A stretch of DNA of 64,000 nucleotides, taken from assembly GCF_030410375.1 (NCBI RefSeq), contig NZ_JAUHHE010000007.1, positions 104,411-168,410 of the forward strand, read 5' to 3'. Positions 8,854 to 17,585 of the stretch are shown in pieces; position 1 is the first letter of the stretch, and each line of letters opens with the position of its first letter. This DNA is from Zwartia vadi. GTDB taxonomy: Bacteria; Pseudomonadota; Gammaproteobacteria; Burkholderiales; Burkholderiaceae_B. The notes under the pieces are model-generated. The model had not been told where the DNA came from, did not search any database, and was given only the letters and a program-made list of their open reading frames with translations. Both the position numbers and the translations under genes were made by a program.

Positions 8854-9459
8854 TTAATGATGGATTGTGTGACGCAAGTAACGAGGTAAAAAAATCAAAG
8901 GCATCATCGCCAGCATGTTCCAGCCAGGATACACAAATGCAAGCGCCAAGGCCGCGAGGGAGCAAACTAGTCTGGCCCAAACACTGGTGTGTAATGTTCG
9001 TTCCAGTGTGTGTGGAATTTCACTATCGTGAAGATCTTTGTTCGCCAGGACATGTCGAGTCCGCAGTAGTGAGAGTGCTGCGATACCCACAAGATTTAAG
9101 CTGTAGATCACTGCGGAAGCGATGTGATCACCGTGCTCGCCGATGAGAGAGGTGGAGAAGGGTAACAAACTGATGAGCGCGAGTTCACCAAAAGCGAAAT
9201 GCACCATGGGCCGATCAACATTTTTTGTGAGTCGGTATAACTTGACTTGTGCCAGCCAGTAAATCGTCACAACCCAAAAGCTCAATAGCCACGTCAAAAG
9301 ATTGGGCAGCAGACCGTACAGCGCAGCCATGAAAGCGGCGTCATTGCCGTCAAAGGATTGAGCTGGAAGTTTCAAATCAAGCACGAGTAGGGTCAATGCC
9401 ACAGCATAGATACCATCTGACAAGCCTTCCAAACGCTGCTTGCTGATTTCAGTGGTCAT
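8854..9459 (-). CDS. TMEM175/DUF1211 family membrane protein (putative K+ channel)
   Basis: A 201-residue membrane protein with about six hydrophobic helices. The start carries the DUF1211/TMEM175 signature RLEGLSDGIYAVALTLLVLDL, in which the (F/L)SDG motif forms part of the ion path in bacterial TMEM175 channels. Length fits bacterial single-repeat members, which assemble as tetramers. It is divergent from the ABC operon and precedes the PhzF gene by 16 bp. Assignment as a potassium-selective channel rests on the family only. Confidence 0.85.
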   Translation of the reverse strand: MTTEISKQRLEGLSDGIYAVALTLLVLDLKLPAQSFDGNDAAFMAALYGLLPNLLTWLLSFWVVTIYWLAQVKLYRLTKNVDRPMVHFAFGELALISLLPFSTSLIGEHGDHIASAVIYSLNLVGIAALSLLRTRHVLANKDLHDSEIPHTLERTLHTSVWARLVCSLAALALAFVYPGWNMLAMMPLIFLPRYLRHTIHH

Positions 9460-9549
9460 CGTGTGTGTCCATATGTAAATAAGAAAACAATCGTTTGATC
9501 CTTTGGGCGCATTGAATACGATCTTGTTACATCTTAATACTGTTTGCTT

Positions 9550-10413
9550 ATGAATAGCTTATATACAAATTACTCAAAGTTAGTCCTGAGTGCAAAGAGC
9601 ATCGGTCTGGCATATGGCACGTCGCGTCCTTTGATCGCAGACTTTTCACTTGATGTCGGGGCGGGTGAGATTGTCACAGTGCTTGGACCGAGTGGTATCG
9701 GTAAGTCCAGTCTGTTGAGAATTTTTGCCGGCTTGCAGTCATCGAATGGCGGACAAATTTTCGCTGGCGATGAAGAGGTGACTGGCGCGCATCCTCGAGT
9801 CGCCATGGCGTTCCAAGATCCAAGTTTGTTGCCTTGGCTCACTCTTGAGCAAAATGTCGCCTTTGGCCTGGACTTTAAACACCAGCCCAAAATCAGTGCT
9901 GAAGTTCGACAGGCGCGTGTGGATCTGGCGATTCGCGAGGTGGGGCTTGAGCATGCGCGTCAGCGTTATCCTCGAGAGCTCTCAGGTGGCATGGCACAGC
10001 GTACCGCGCTGGCCCGATGCCTTGCACGCCAACCCTCGGTTTTGTTGCTCGATGAACCCTTTGGCGCGCTCGATGAGGTCACGCGCGAGTCGATGCAGGC
10101 GTTGCTCTTGCGTGTCCGAGAGGATTTGGGAACGGCAGCTGTGTTGATTACACACGATATCGATGAAGCGTTACGCGTATCGGATCGAGTAGTTTTGCTG
10201 GGGGGTACACCAGCCCATGTGTTCGGTCAGTGGACCTTGGGATGTGCGCAAGAAAGAGATTTGCTCGATCCGTCTGTCCAAGCACTCCGCCTGGAGATCC
10301 TGCAGGCCTTGAGACGATCCATACAGGGTCAGCCTGCCTCACTTCCATCCGCATTTGAATTCAAACTCGCGCGGCCGGATTATGCGCATCAGGAGTACTC
10401 AAATGTGCACTGA
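9550..10413 (+). CDS. SsuB/TauB-like ABC transporter ATPase
   Basis: A 287-residue cytoplasmic ATPase subunit of a nitrate/sulfonate/taurine-type importer. Walker A (GPSGIGKSS), Q-loop (FQDPSLLPWL), signature (LSGGMAQR), Walker B (VLLLDEP), D-loop (GALD) and switch histidine (LITHD) are all present. The ATG at 9550 is preferred over an in-frame TTG at 9544. It is the first of six co-directional genes. Its end overlaps the next gene by 11 bp, which implies translational coupling. Possible substrates are alkanesulfonates or related organosulfur compounds, inferred from family only. Confidence 0.9.
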   Translation: MNSLYTNYSKLVLSAKSIGLAYGTSRPLIADFSLDVGAGEIVTVLGPSGIGKSSLLRIFAGLQSSNGGQIFAGDEEVTGAHPRVAMAFQDPSLLPWLTLEQNVAFGLDFKHQPKISAEVRQARVDLAIREVGLEHARQRYPRELSGGMAQRTALARCLARQPSVLLLDEPFGALDEVTRESMQALLLRVREDLGTAAVLITHDIDEALRVSDRVVLLGGTPAHVFGQWTLGCAQERDLLDPSVQALRLEILQALRRSIQGQPASLPSAFEFKLARPDYAHQEYSNVH

Positions 10414-11602
10414 ATACACTTCGCGTCGCGACTGGTTGAAGCTCGCTAGTCTGTTGACTGTTGCCGGGGCCGCGCCGTTATTGTCTGCCGCACGTGCAGC
10501 GGCGCAAAACAATCCGGATCAACCCGTCAAGATCGGCTATTTGCCGATTACTGATGCAGCGCCTTTATTGATCGCACATCACAACGGATACTTTCAAGAT
10601 GCAGGTGTGAAGGTTGAAAAACCAACTTTATTTAGAAGTTGGGCGCAGCTGGCCGAGTCTTTCATTGCAGGACAAACAAACGTTGTGCACCTCTTGTCAC
10701 CCATGACAGTGTGGGCGCGTTTTGGCAGTAACGTGCCTGCAAAGGTCGTCGCTTGGAATCACATCAATGGTTCAGCGTTGACGGTATCACCCAAGGTTAA
10801 CCAATTAAAAGACTTAGGCGGTACCACGGTTGCGATTCCCTTCTGGTATTCGATTCATAACGTTGTGTTGCAAGACATGCTGCGTAACGAAGGACTCAAG
10901 CCCGTTGCGCGCCGTGTCGGTAAGGTGGAAGCAGATGAAGTGAGTCTGGTGGTGATGCCACCTTCAGATATGTTGCCTGCACTCGCTGCAGGCAGTATCT
11001 CGGGTTATATCGTGGCTGAGCCATTCAACGCCGCTGCTGAATTGATGGGTGTGGGTAAAGTCTTGCGATTTACGGGAGATGTCTGGCGCAATCATGCGTG
11101 TTGCACAGTGTTTATGCATGAGCGTGACTTGAATGGACGTCCGCAATGGTCTCAAGGCGTGGTGGATGCCATTGTTCGCGCACAGTTGTGGATTTTGGAA
11201 AATAGAGGGGAGGCGGCCAAGATTCTGTCACGTGAAAGTGGCAAGCAATACACGCCGCATGGTTTGAGCGCGTTATCCAAAGTGCTCGCTCCCTCTGCGA
11301 CGGATGCAGAAGCCTATTTAGCGAGCCGTGCAATTCGCCATGCAGATTGGAAAGAGGAAAGAATCGGTTTCCAACCCTATCCCTTTCCGAGCTACACCGA
11401 GGAACTCGTGACGCGGCTTAAGAATACAACTGTAGAGGCCGATCGGGGATTTTTAAATCAATTGGATCCGGTATTTGCCGCGCAAGACCTGGTAGATGAT
11501 CGTTTTGTTAAGAAAGCGATCGAAGCTGTCGGCGGTTTGCAGAAATTTGGTGTGGACGCTTCTTACTCACGTAAAGAGACGATCGATCTCTCGAAGGCTT
11601 GA
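10403..11602 (+). CDS. NMT1/SsuA-like ABC substrate-binding protein with Tat signal
   Basis: A 399-residue periplasmic binding protein of the SsuA/TauA/NMT1-like class. The start is set by an AGGAG box at 10391-10395, seven bases before ATG 10403; the frame is open further upstream but without a better site. The N-terminus has a twin-arginine signal (SRRDWLKLASLL) ending at an Ala-rich cleavage region, so it is probably exported folded through Tat. The mature part begins with VKIGYLPITDAAPLLIAHHN, typical of the family. It overlaps the ATPase gene and is followed by the permease with a 3-bp gap. Confidence 0.88.
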   Translation: MCTEYTSRRDWLKLASLLTVAGAAPLLSAARAAAQNNPDQPVKIGYLPITDAAPLLIAHHNGYFQDAGVKVEKPTLFRSWAQLAESFIAGQTNVVHLLSPMTVWARFGSNVPAKVVAWNHINGSALTVSPKVNQLKDLGGTTVAIPFWYSIHNVVLQDMLRNEGLKPVARRVGKVEADEVSLVVMPPSDMLPALAAGSISGYIVAEPFNAAAELMGVGKVLRFTGDVWRNHACCTVFMHERDLNGRPQWSQGVVDAIVRAQLWILENRGEAAKILSRESGKQYTPHGLSALSKVLAPSATDAEAYLASRAIRHADWKEERIGFQPYPFPSYTEELVTRLKNTTVEADRGFLNQLDPVFAAQDLVDDRFVKKAIEAVGGLQKFGVDASYSRKETIDLSKA

Positions 11603-11605
11603 GCA

Positions 11606-12361
11606 GTGAATGTGAAACTATCAAACCTTGTGCGTGGCTTGACTGGCTTAATTATGCTGGTTGGGGTCTGGTGGGTGATGACAGTCCCTTTCTCCGAAAG
11701 CACCGGTATGGTTCGGCGATTCGCCCCGGGTCCTGCTTTGTTGACGCTGGCAGAGATGCTTAGCCGCGCAGAAATCTGGACGCATATCGGGGTGAGTTTG
11801 CAGCGTGTTTTTGTGGGTCTTGGATTTGCATTGCTTATCGGTGTCCCACTTGGCTTGTTATTGGGCGGATCGACAAAACTAAATGCCACGTTCTCTCCGG
11901 CCTTTCAGTTTTTGCGAATGATTTCACCGTTGTCGTGGATGCCGATCGCCGTCATCGCCTTTGGTGTCGGCAATCAGCCAGTTTATTTTCTACTGGCTTT
12001 TGCCGCAGTGTGGCCCATCATGCTGAACACGATTGCAGGGATGCGCGCATTGGATCCTCGTTGGTTGCAGCTGTCTAAAAGTCTTGCCGCGACACGTTGG
12101 GAAACACTTCGCGGTGTTGTGTTGCCAGGCGTGCTCGGACATATTTTGACAGGCGCGCGACTAGCGATTGGCATCGTATGGATTGTGTTGGTGCCGTGTG
12201 AAATGCTTGGAGTGACTGCGGGACTTGGATATTTTATTTTGGATACGCGAGACCGCTTGGCCTATCACGAATTGATGGCCACGATTGTATTGATTGGAAT
12301 TCTCGGATTCCTTCTCGATTGGATTTTCAGGGAAGTTTGTCAATTATGGAGCAAGGCATGA
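11606..12361 (+). CDS. SsuC/TauC-like ABC transporter permease
   Basis: A 251-residue inner-membrane permease with about six helices and the BPD_transp_1 EAA-type cytoplasmic loop (LSKSLAATRWETLRGVVLPG, residues about 153-172), which contacts the ATPase. It begins at a GTG at 11606. Its TGA stop overlaps the ATG of the OsmC gene in an ATGA arrangement, so the importer and the downstream enzymes are translated as one operon. Confidence 0.9.
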   Translation: MNVKLSNLVRGLTGLIMLVGVWWVMTVPFSESTGMVRRFAPGPALLTLAEMLSRAEIWTHIGVSLQRVFVGLGFALLIGVPLGLLLGGSTKLNATFSPAFQFLRMISPLSWMPIAVIAFGVGNQPVYFLLAFAAVWPIMLNTIAGMRALDPRWLQLSKSLAATRWETLRGVVLPGVLGHILTGARLAIGIVWIVLVPCEMLGVTAGLGYFILDTRDRLAYHELMATIVLIGILGFLLDWIFREVCQLWSKA

Positions 12362-12909
12362 GCAATACTCAACACGCAGAGACCGTCAATGTATATTTGC
12401 GTCCAATCGATGCAACAGGCCTTTCCGCCTTTGCCGAGAAGGGTCGGTCCAATCCCGCAGCCAAGGGAACGAACAAGGTTCACACGGTACTGGAGGGGCA
12501 GTACAGATCTTTGAGCTATGTCGGCGATCACGAGCCTGTGATTGTGGATGAGCCACTGCATTTGTTTGGTCAGAATACTGCGCCTGCGCCAGGAGAAATT
12601 GTTCTTTCTGGTCTGGGCGGTTGTCTGGCAGTCGGTATTCAGGCAGTGGCCACATGGAAACAAATCAAGCTCACCAAGCTTGAGATTTTTCTTGAAGGAG
12701 ATATTGGAAACTCCGCGGCATGGGGGGCGGGCGGAGCTTTGGATAAACAGCCTACGCAAATGGGGTTTCAGGCTGTTCGTGTCAAGGTTCATGTCGAGGG
12801 AGATGCGCCGCAAGAAGTTCTCGACGAGATCGTCAAGCATGCCAATTACTACTCGCCAGTGGCAAATAGCATTCGTAATCCCATCCCTTTTGAAATCAGT
12901 CGCGCTTAG
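12358..12909 (+). CDS. OsmC family protein (single-cysteine type)
   Basis: A 183-residue OsmC/Ohr-fold protein. The start at 12358 is chosen because a GGAG box lies seven bases upstream and the ATG overlaps the permease stop. The peroxidatic-type cysteine is present in LSGLGGCLAVGIQAVA. The second cysteine of classical OsmC/Ohr, expected near the C-terminal NYYSPVANSI segment, is replaced (SPV instead of CPV). A thiol-peroxidase cycle with two cysteines is therefore unlikely. Within this operon it may bind or process a thiol or sulfur-containing intermediate; that is inference. Confidence 0.85.
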   Translation: MSNTQHAETVNVYLRPIDATGLSAFAEKGRSNPAAKGTNKVHTVLEGQYRSLSYVGDHEPVIVDEPLHLFGQNTAPAPGEIVLSGLGGCLAVGIQAVATWKQIKLTKLEIFLEGDIGNSAAWGAGGALDKQPTQMGFQAVRVKVHVEGDAPQEVLDEIVKHANYYSPVANSIRNPIPFEISRA

Positions 12910-12923
12910 TCAGAGAGAATGAA

Positions 12924-14042
12924 ATGAAACCGTTCGAGGCTGGTAAAGAATCATTATTAGGAATCGTACGTTCGATTGCGCAGGGGGATTTGGCTAAGAA
13001 CGTCCAGGCGATTGACCAGCAAGGACTTTACCCGGAGAGCATACTGCGTCAGCTTGCAGCGGCAGGTGCAATGAGCGCCCATCTGCGAGCGCCTCACGGT
13101 TTCAATGATTTCGGATTGGCTATTCAGTCAATCGCCGAAGTTTCGCGAGTGTGTGGCTCAACAGGTTTCATGATGTGGTGCCAGGCAGTGTGTGGTCTCT
13201 ATCTACAAGAGGCCTCCTCAACTGCGTTACAGGGACGCACTCTTTCTATGCATGTTTCAGGTGAGCGCCTGGGCGGCACTGCTTTGTCCAATCCCATGAA
13301 GACCTACGCCAAAATTGAATCTTTTATGCTCAAGGCGGTTCGTGTGGAAGGTGGTTACCAAGTTAGTGGTAGTTTGCCTTGGGTGAGCAATCTTGGTCAG
13401 GGTCATTACTGCGGAGCAATCGCCTCCATCAACAATGGAAATGATGCGCGGGAGTTGATGTTTCTATTACGTTGCGACGCTCAAGGCGTGACCTTGCGCG
13501 AGTGCCCGCACTTTTCCGGAATGGAAGGAACAGGTACATACGCTTTGCATTTGAATGATTATTTTGTACCTGCGGCAGAGGTGATTGCCGAGCCGGCAAG
13601 ACCCTTGATTAAAAAAATCAGAGCCGCCTTTGTCATGCTGCAATGTGGCATGGCGGTCGGTGTCATACAAGGTGCAATTGATTCGATGTGGGCGGTCGAG
13701 GATCAACTGGGTCATGTGAATCGCTATCTCGAAGACCGGCCAGATGCCCTGGAAGAAGAGCTAAACGAGTTGTCCGCCCGTATCGCGATGCTTGCACAAA
13801 CGCCTTTCGATGACAGTGATGCGTTTTTTATTCAAGTACTTGATGCGCGTGCGCACGGTGCGGAGCTCAGTCTGAGGGCTGCCCAATCCGCACTGTTGCA
13901 TCAGGGTGCACGAGGTTACTTGTTGAGCTCTGAAGTGCAGCGACGCGTGCGAGAGTCGCATTTTGTCGCGATTGTGACCCCTGCGATCAAGCATTTGCGT
14001 AGTGAGATGGCCAGGCTGAGTCAGGAGACGCTGCCGGCATGA
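12924..14042 (+). CDS. Acyl-CoA dehydrogenase-fold flavoprotein, probably not a classical dehydrogenase
   Basis: A 372-residue member of the acyl-CoA dehydrogenase superfamily. The N-terminal helical domain contains [22 protein letters not shown], and the middle beta domain contains [16 protein letters not shown]. The usual YEGT catalytic-glutamate region near the C-terminus is absent; the corresponding part reads [19 protein letters not shown]. That places it nearer to the flavin-dependent monooxygenase/desulfurase branch (SfnB/DszC-like) than to beta-oxidation enzymes. It overlaps the next gene by four bases (ATGA), and that gene encodes a plausible electron donor. Confidence 0.78.
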   Translation: MKPFEAGKESLLGIVRSIAQGDLAKNVQAIDQQGLYPESILRQLAAAGAMSAHLRAPHGFNDFGLAIQSIAEVSRVCGSTGFMMWCQAVCGLYLQEASSTALQGRTLSMHVSGERLGGTALSNPMKTYAKIESFMLKAVRVEGGYQVSGSLPWVSNLGQGHYCGAIASINNGNDARELMFLLRCDAQGVTLRECPHFSGMEGTGTYALHLNDYFVPAAEVIAEPARPLIKKIRAAFVMLQCGMAVGVIQGAIDSMWAVEDQLGHVNRYLEDRPDALEEELNELSARIAMLAQTPFDDSDAFFIQVLDARAHGAELSLRAAQSALLHQGARGYLLSSEVQRRVRESHFVAIVTPAIKHLRSEMARLSQETLPA

Positions 14043-15292
14043 GTACGCAAGATGACTGGAGGGAATATCTCTGCAAAGCTTGCGGCTACATTTATCGTGA
14101 GCGCGATGGTGATCCGGATAGTGGATTGGCGCCGGGGACACGCTTTGAGGATATCCCGGAGGACTGGTATTGCCCTGTATGCGGAGTCACCAAAGCTGAC
14201 TTTGTGTTGTTGGATCGTCGACAGAATGAGAGGAGACAGACTCAGCGACCTATTTCCCCTGTTTCCGATCTCACAAGTCGTCGAAGCAGAGCGGATAAGC
14301 GAGATTTCGATGTCGTGATTGTCGGTGGTGGAACAGCGGCATGGACGGTCGCGGAAACCTTGCGAGAGTTTTCTGAAGAGCTAACGATCGCAATCATTGC
14401 GCAATGTGATGCAGATCGTTATGACAAACCGCTTTTATCAGTTGCGATTGCCCGAGATTTTCCTGTGGACCAGCTTGTCAAAGAGTCGGGTGAAGAGGCT
14501 GCTCGACGACTCAGGCTTTCACTTTTTTCTCGAACAACTGCGATCAGTATCCGAACCTCTGCGCAGGTTGTTCGCACCACCCTCGGAAGTCTTCGCTATA
14601 CGTACTTGGTGATTGCCCAGGGGGCTCAATCTGTCATTCCGGCCAATTTGTCGGCCGAATATTGTTGGCGTATTAATCATTTGCATCAATATGCTCAGTT
14701 TCGTCGTGCTTTAGGTTCAACCTCGCGCCGCGTCTTAGTGATTGGAGCAGGCTTGATTGGCTCAGAGCTTTCCAATGATCTGGCTTTGGGTGGACATACT
14801 GTGACACTTGTTGATCTGGCAGATAGACCGCTTGCACGGCTGTTGACGCAGGCAGATCAATCAGCGGCTTTGTTAAAGGCATGGGAAGGTTTACCTCTCG
14901 AATTCATCGGCGACACCGAGGTGCTTGAGATTCGAAAAAACTTGATTAGCGGTTATGAAGTTCGTTTAAGTCACGAGAGAAAGCTGCATGTCGATGCGAT
15001 CGTCACGGCAACGGGCCTGCGTACATGTGATCGCCTCGTGAAAGGTGCGGAACTTGCCTGGAACAATGGCATCGCTGTTGACCGGAGAACATTGATGACG
15101 AGTGTGGCGAATATTTACGCCCTAGGGGATTGCATTTCTGTTGATGGTGTGACCAGTCGTTTTATTGAACCCATTCGTCGACAGGCATTGACGATCGCGA
15201 GTCAAATTGCAGGGGAAACGTTGATCCCCTATAAAAATCAACGTGTACCAGTCCGGATCAAAACAACTTCTTTACCCCTGACGGTCTATTAG
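14039..15292 (+). CDS. Rubredoxin-FAD/NAD(P) reductase fusion
   Basis: A 417-residue electron-transfer protein with two modules. Residues 1-55 form a rubredoxin with two iron-binding pairs, C12/C15 (CKACG) and C45/C48 (CPVCG). From residue 88 onward it is a rubredoxin/ferredoxin-reductase-like flavoprotein, with an FAD-binding [12 protein letters not shown], an NAD-binding [17 protein letters not shown] near 229-245, and the second FAD motif ANIYALGDC. In alkane oxidisers these two functions are usually separate proteins; here they are fused. As the last gene of the importer-OsmC-flavoprotein operon it probably passes electrons from NAD(P)H to the preceding flavoprotein or another oxygenase. 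Its stop overlaps the stop of the convergent ygiD by four bases. Confidence 0.85.
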   Translation: MSTQDDWREYLCKACGYIYRERDGDPDSGLAPGTRFEDIPEDWYCPVCGVTKADFVLLDRRQNERRQTQRPISPVSDLTSRRSRADKRDFDVVIVGGGTAAWTVAETLREFSEELTIAIIAQCDADRYDKPLLSVAIARDFPVDQLVKESGEEAARRLRLSLFSRTTAISIRTSAQVVRTTLGSLRYTYLVIAQGAQSVIPANLSAEYCWRINHLHQYAQFRRALGSTSRRVLVIGAGLIGSELSNDLALGGHTVTLVDLADRPLARLLTQADQSAALLKAWEGLPLEFIGDTEVLEIRKNLISGYEVRLSHERKLHVDAIVTATGLRTCDRLVKGAELAWNNGIAVDRRTLMTSVANIYALGDCISVDGVTSRFIEPIRRQALTIASQIAGETLIPYKNQRVPVRIKTTSLPLTVY

Positions 15293-16092
15293 TTGGGTAA
15301 TGAAGACTCACCCCAGACGTAAGACTCCATCGATAGCATCCCGTGGCGTACCTCTGTTTCCAAGATACGCATGGCGTCTTCTTTTGAACTCGCGCCAAGC
15401 GCGACAAAGAGCGGGAGAAAATGCTCATCCGTCGGATGCGCCCTGACGGCATGTGGTGCCAGTGTCCGGTAATTCAACAAAGTGTGCAGGTCTCGACTTT
15501 GTATAGCGTCGCGTACCCAAGTTGAAAATTCCTCAACATAAGTCTGGGCCTTGACATTTTCTCCTCCGCGAAACTCGTACAAGTTATGTGTCATGCTGCC
15601 TGAACCAATTATCGCGATTCCTTCTTCTCTCAGGACGGACAGAGCTTGACCGATTAGCAAGGCGGATGCTGGCGTTGCATCCTCGGGAAGTGATACGGGA
15701 ATAATGGGAATATCTGCCTGCGGACGCAAATGCATAAGAGGAACCCAGGCTCCGTGGTCCAACCCTTGCTCAGGATCAAGTTCCGCCTTCAGGCCTGCCG
15801 ATTCGAGTGATTGTCGAACCTGTCGGGACAAGTCTTGAGACCCTCGCGCAGGATAGTGAAGCGTGTAAAGGACTCTGGGAAAACCACTGAAATCATGGAT
15901 GGTTTCAGGACGAAGGTGACCACCTACTTTGAGTCCCCGTGTTTGCCAGTGGGGCGACACCACCACAATCCCGCGTACCTTGTCCAACTGTGCGCCCAGC
16001 TTGGCTAGTTGCGCGCCGAGCGCCCCCGGTTCGATTGCCAGCATTGGCGAGCCATGTGAAACAAAAAGTACAGGTGCGGGTGTAGTGGTCAT
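15289..16092 (-). CDS. ygiD: 4,5-DOPA extradiol dioxygenase-like protein (YgiD, LigB family)
   Basis: A 267-residue LigB-superfamily enzyme similar to E. coli YgiD, which opens the DOPA ring to betalamic-acid-type products in vitro. Metal-binding histidines are visible in [26 protein letters not shown] and SMTHNLYEF. The ATG at 16092 gives the typical N-terminus and family length; the longer frame up to 16179 would run into doxX. It sits 47 bp downstream of doxX and divergent from a LysR gene. Confidence 0.85.
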   Translation of the reverse strand: MTTTPAPVLFVSHGSPMLAIEPGALGAQLAKLGAQLDKVRGIVVVSPHWQTRGLKVGGHLRPETIHDFSGFPRVLYTLHYPARGSQDLSRQVRQSLESAGLKAELDPEQGLDHGAWVPLMHLRPQADIPIIPVSLPEDATPASALLIGQALSVLREEGIAIIGSGSMTHNLYEFRGGENVKAQTYVEEFSTWVRDAIQSRDLHTLLNYRTLAPHAVRAHPTDEHFLPLFVALGASSKEDAMRILETEVRHGMLSMESYVWGESSLPN

Positions 16093-16139
16093 GATGAGTA
16101 TTGAGTATTCGCGTCTTGTTATGTCGAGCAATCTGATGA

Positions 16140-16559
16140 TTAACCGGCGTTCTGCTTGCCTTGCGCGCCAAGTGCCCAAGCACCTGCTCCGTGTGCAGCC
16201 AATATCAACAGACCGCCAACAACGCCCACGTTTTTATAAAACATCAGTTGTTGCATGAAAGCTTGATCAGCTGGAACTGCCCAGTACGCATGAAATGAAA
16301 CAGAGGCAACAGCGGTGAACACGGCAAGGATCAAAGCCGCTGAGCGAGTAAAGAGTCCTGTGATCAAAGCCAAACCACCGCCGATTTCGACCAAGATTGC
16401 GATGACGGCCGCCAACGATGCTAAGGGCAGACCGACTGAGTTGATGTAGCCCACGGTACCTTCAAAACCGCTGATTTTTGAAAATCCGGCGGGCAAAAAT
16501 AGGGCTGCGAGCGCCAAACGACCAAGAAGCGTTAAACCATTTTGGAGAGTCGTATGCAT
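16140..16559 (-). CDS. DoxX family membrane protein
   Basis: A 139-residue membrane protein with four hydrophobic helices and the DoxX-family opening (LTLLGRLALAALFLPAGFSKI) followed by VEIGGGLALITGLFTRSAA. DoxX proteins are often associated with redox or quinone metabolism. Upstream of ygiD on the same strand, it probably forms a two-gene operon under the divergent LysR regulator. Function in this organism is unknown. Confidence 0.88.
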   Translation of the reverse strand: MHTTLQNGLTLLGRLALAALFLPAGFSKISGFEGTVGYINSVGLPLASLAAVIAILVEIGGGLALITGLFTRSAALILAVFTAVASVSFHAYWAVPADQAFMQQLMFYKNVGVVGGLLILAAHGAGAWALGAQGKQNAG

Positions 16560-16677
16560 AAAAAATCCTTAGAGAGTAAGTAGGAAGTGAATTTAAAGAA
16601 ACAGTTGAAAGTTTATTGGTGGTTTAAATGAAGATAAATACTGTAAATTATTATTTATTATCTTTAAAATAGAGACA

Positions 16678-17571
16678 ATGGACAGATTTGATGCGATGCG
16701 TGCCTTTGTGGCGGTAGTGGATGCGGGCAGTTTTGTCGGTGGTGCTGACCGTCTGCAGATTTCCAAGGCGGTTGTTTCACGCCTGGTCGCAGAGCTCGAG
16801 GAGCATCTCGGAGTGCGGTTGCTTCATCGCACGACGCGCAAACTCTCTCTGACGCCGGAGGGTGATACGTATGTTGGAAGATGTCGCAACGTGTTGCTCG
16901 AGCTTCAAGAAGCTGAGGATGATGTCACGCATCGCAGTGCGCAGGCGCGGGGCATATTGCGTATCAATGTTCCAGTTAGCTACGGCCTTTCGCATCTCGC
17001 CGCGTTGTGGCCTGCTTTTATGGAAAAGCATCCGGAAGTTATCTTGGACATCACGCTTTCAGATCGCGTGGTGGATTTGGTTGAAGAGGGTTACGACTTG
17101 GCGGTGCGAATCGGCAAGCTAGAGTCATCGACATTAGTCAGTCGCCGGTTGAGTCGAACGAGGATGGTGTTGTGCGCCTCGCCAGGCTACATCGAGAAAT
17201 ATTCCTCACCGCGCATGCCTGAGGATTTGAGCCAACATCGAATTTTTGCCTACAGTTTGTTGTCTTCGGGTGATCAATGGTTGTTCACGTCTGAACATGA
17301 CGCAAAACGTCAGGTCTCAGTTCGTATCGCACCGGTGATGAGGACTAATAACGGTGATACGTGCCGGGCAGCGGCGCTGCAAGATCAAGGGATTGTTTTG
17401 CAACCAGACTTTTTGATAGGAGATGACATTCGAACAGGTCGTCTGGTTGAGCTCATGCCAGCATGGCGGGCAGGAGAGCTCGGCATACACGCTGTGTATC
17501 CGAGCCGTCGATATTTGTCGGCCAAAGTGCGGTTGTTAGTCGATTATCTGGCCGATCAGTTATCCAAATAG
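16678..17571 (+). CDS. LysR-type transcriptional regulator
   Basis: A 297-residue LysR regulator with the CrgA/AaeR-type opening MDRFDAMRAFVAVVDAGSF and a helix-turn-helix ending near residue 60 (LEEHLGVRLLHRTTRKLSLT). The effector-domain segment DLAVRIGKLESSTLVSRRL is typical of the subgroup. It is divergent from doxX-ygiD across an A/T-rich 118-bp gap, the usual arrangement for a LysR protein and its target. This subgroup often responds to aromatic or electrophilic compounds. The gene ends 14 bp before the end of the convergent poxB. Confidence 0.9.
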   Translation: MDRFDAMRAFVAVVDAGSFVGGADRLQISKAVVSRLVAELEEHLGVRLLHRTTRKLSLTPEGDTYVGRCRNVLLELQEAEDDVTHRSAQARGILRINVPVSYGLSHLAALWPAFMEKHPEVILDITLSDRVVDLVEEGYDLAVRIGKLESSTLVSRRLSRTRMVLCASPGYIEKYSSPRMPEDLSQHRIFAYSLLSSGDQWLFTSEHDAKRQVSVRIAPVMRTNNGDTCRAAALQDQGIVLQPDFLIGDDIRTGRLVELMPAWRAGELGIHAVYPSRRYLSAKVRLLVDYLADQLSK

Positions 17572-17585
17572 CTTTGCTTTAATCA

